34,011 bases of DNA from M2408 sp044348665. GTDB lineage: Bacteria; Bacteroidota; Bacteroidia; Flavobacteriales_D; Crocinitomicaceae. The stretch is from NCBI GenBank assembly GCA_044348665.1, contig JBIKSI010000018.1, positions 1 to 34,011 on the forward strand, read 5' to 3'. The notes under the pieces were generated by a model. The model was not told where the DNA came from and searched no databases. It saw nothing but the letters and a program-made list of their open reading frames with translations. Both the position numbers and the translations under genes were made by a program. Of this stretch, positions 33,910 through 34,011 are shown in pieces (positions within the stretch are counted from its first letter, which is position 1; each line of letters starts with the position of its first letter).

Positions 33910-34011
33910 TTAACTTGGAGGTTTTGAGTTTATAGGGTCAAAATATTTTTCAAGATGAGTAATTGCCATTTCTATTGCTTTAAGTGGATTGTCCCAATTT
34001 GATTTTATTGA
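33910..34011 (-). CDS. C-terminal end of an unidentified minus-strand gene (partial)
   Basis: From the right edge, 33 in-frame sense codons run to a TAA at 33910-33912. The encoded tail reads WDNPLKAIEMAITHLEKYF and ends with NSKPPS. It has the composition of a real helical C-terminus, and its stop is a sensible distance from the convergent reductase gene. I do not recognise the family. No terminator hairpin is visible in 33851-33909. Confidence 0.55.
   Translation of the reverse strand, partial: SIKSNWDNPLKAIEMAITHLEKYFDPINSKPPS

Noticed and set aside
1..34011. CRISPR arrays, tRNA genes, insertion sequences or phage genes
   Set aside because: No direct repeats with regular spacers, cloverleaf-like sequences, transposase motifs, terminal inverted repeats or phage structural genes were found on reading both strands.

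Overview
The window looks like chromosome of an AT-rich Bacteroidota, most likely Flavobacteriales; a Crocinitomicaceae/Fluviicola-like origin is my guess. The evidence is a secreted protein with a type IX secretion (T9SS) type-B C-terminal domain, several Bacteroidota-restricted outer-membrane families (DUF5723-like, DUF6089-like, MbnP-like), weak Shine-Dalgarno use, and promoter elements of the Bacteroidota TTTG / TAnnTTTG type. I see no tRNA, rRNA, CRISPR array, insertion sequence or prophage. No intergenic gap exceeds about 175 bases.

Layout. 1-1052: an ambiguous left edge (hairpin and possible gene end or start), an MbnP-like secreted protein, and a Spy/CpxP-like helical protein that seems to have lost its N-terminus. 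1101-4275, plus strand: M24 peptidase, a secreted papain-like protease with two tandem C-terminal repeats resembling pYEATS domains, a GNAT acetyltransferase and a one-cluster Fe-S protein. 4280-8571, minus strand: an overlapping three-gene unit (MurG-like glycosyltransferase, TIM-barrel hydrolase-like membrane-anchored protein, large secreted protein of unknown function). 8642-15529, plus strand: PAP2 phosphatase, then a Pif1-like helicase with a C-terminal HTH and a SWIM-zinc-finger SNF2 ATPase. 15560-19997, minus strand: lepA, rbfA, a LolC/E-type permease with a non-AUG start, and a LacI-family regulator. 20136-24043, minus strand: lipoprotein, DUF5723 barrel protein, bestrophin-like channel. 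24158-24976, plus: DUF6089-like barrel. 25121-29409, minus: T9SS-secreted choice-of-anchor L protein and an MsbA-like ABC exporter. 29583-33850, plus: tight four-gene unit (DUF2461, unknown secreted protein, S9 peptidase, RmlD-like reductase). 33910-34011: C-terminus of a minus-strand gene that runs off the window.

Most of this is ordinary housekeeping and envelope biology. The items most worth a second look are the protease with paired pYEATS-like repeats, the glycosyltransferase/hydrolase-like/secreted-protein unit, the ATC/ATT start of the LolC-like permease, the MbnP/Spy junction that looks like a deletion scar, and a perfect palindrome placed over the predicted -33 region of the ABC exporter promoter. 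I could not identify a clearly new multi-gene defence or mobile system here.
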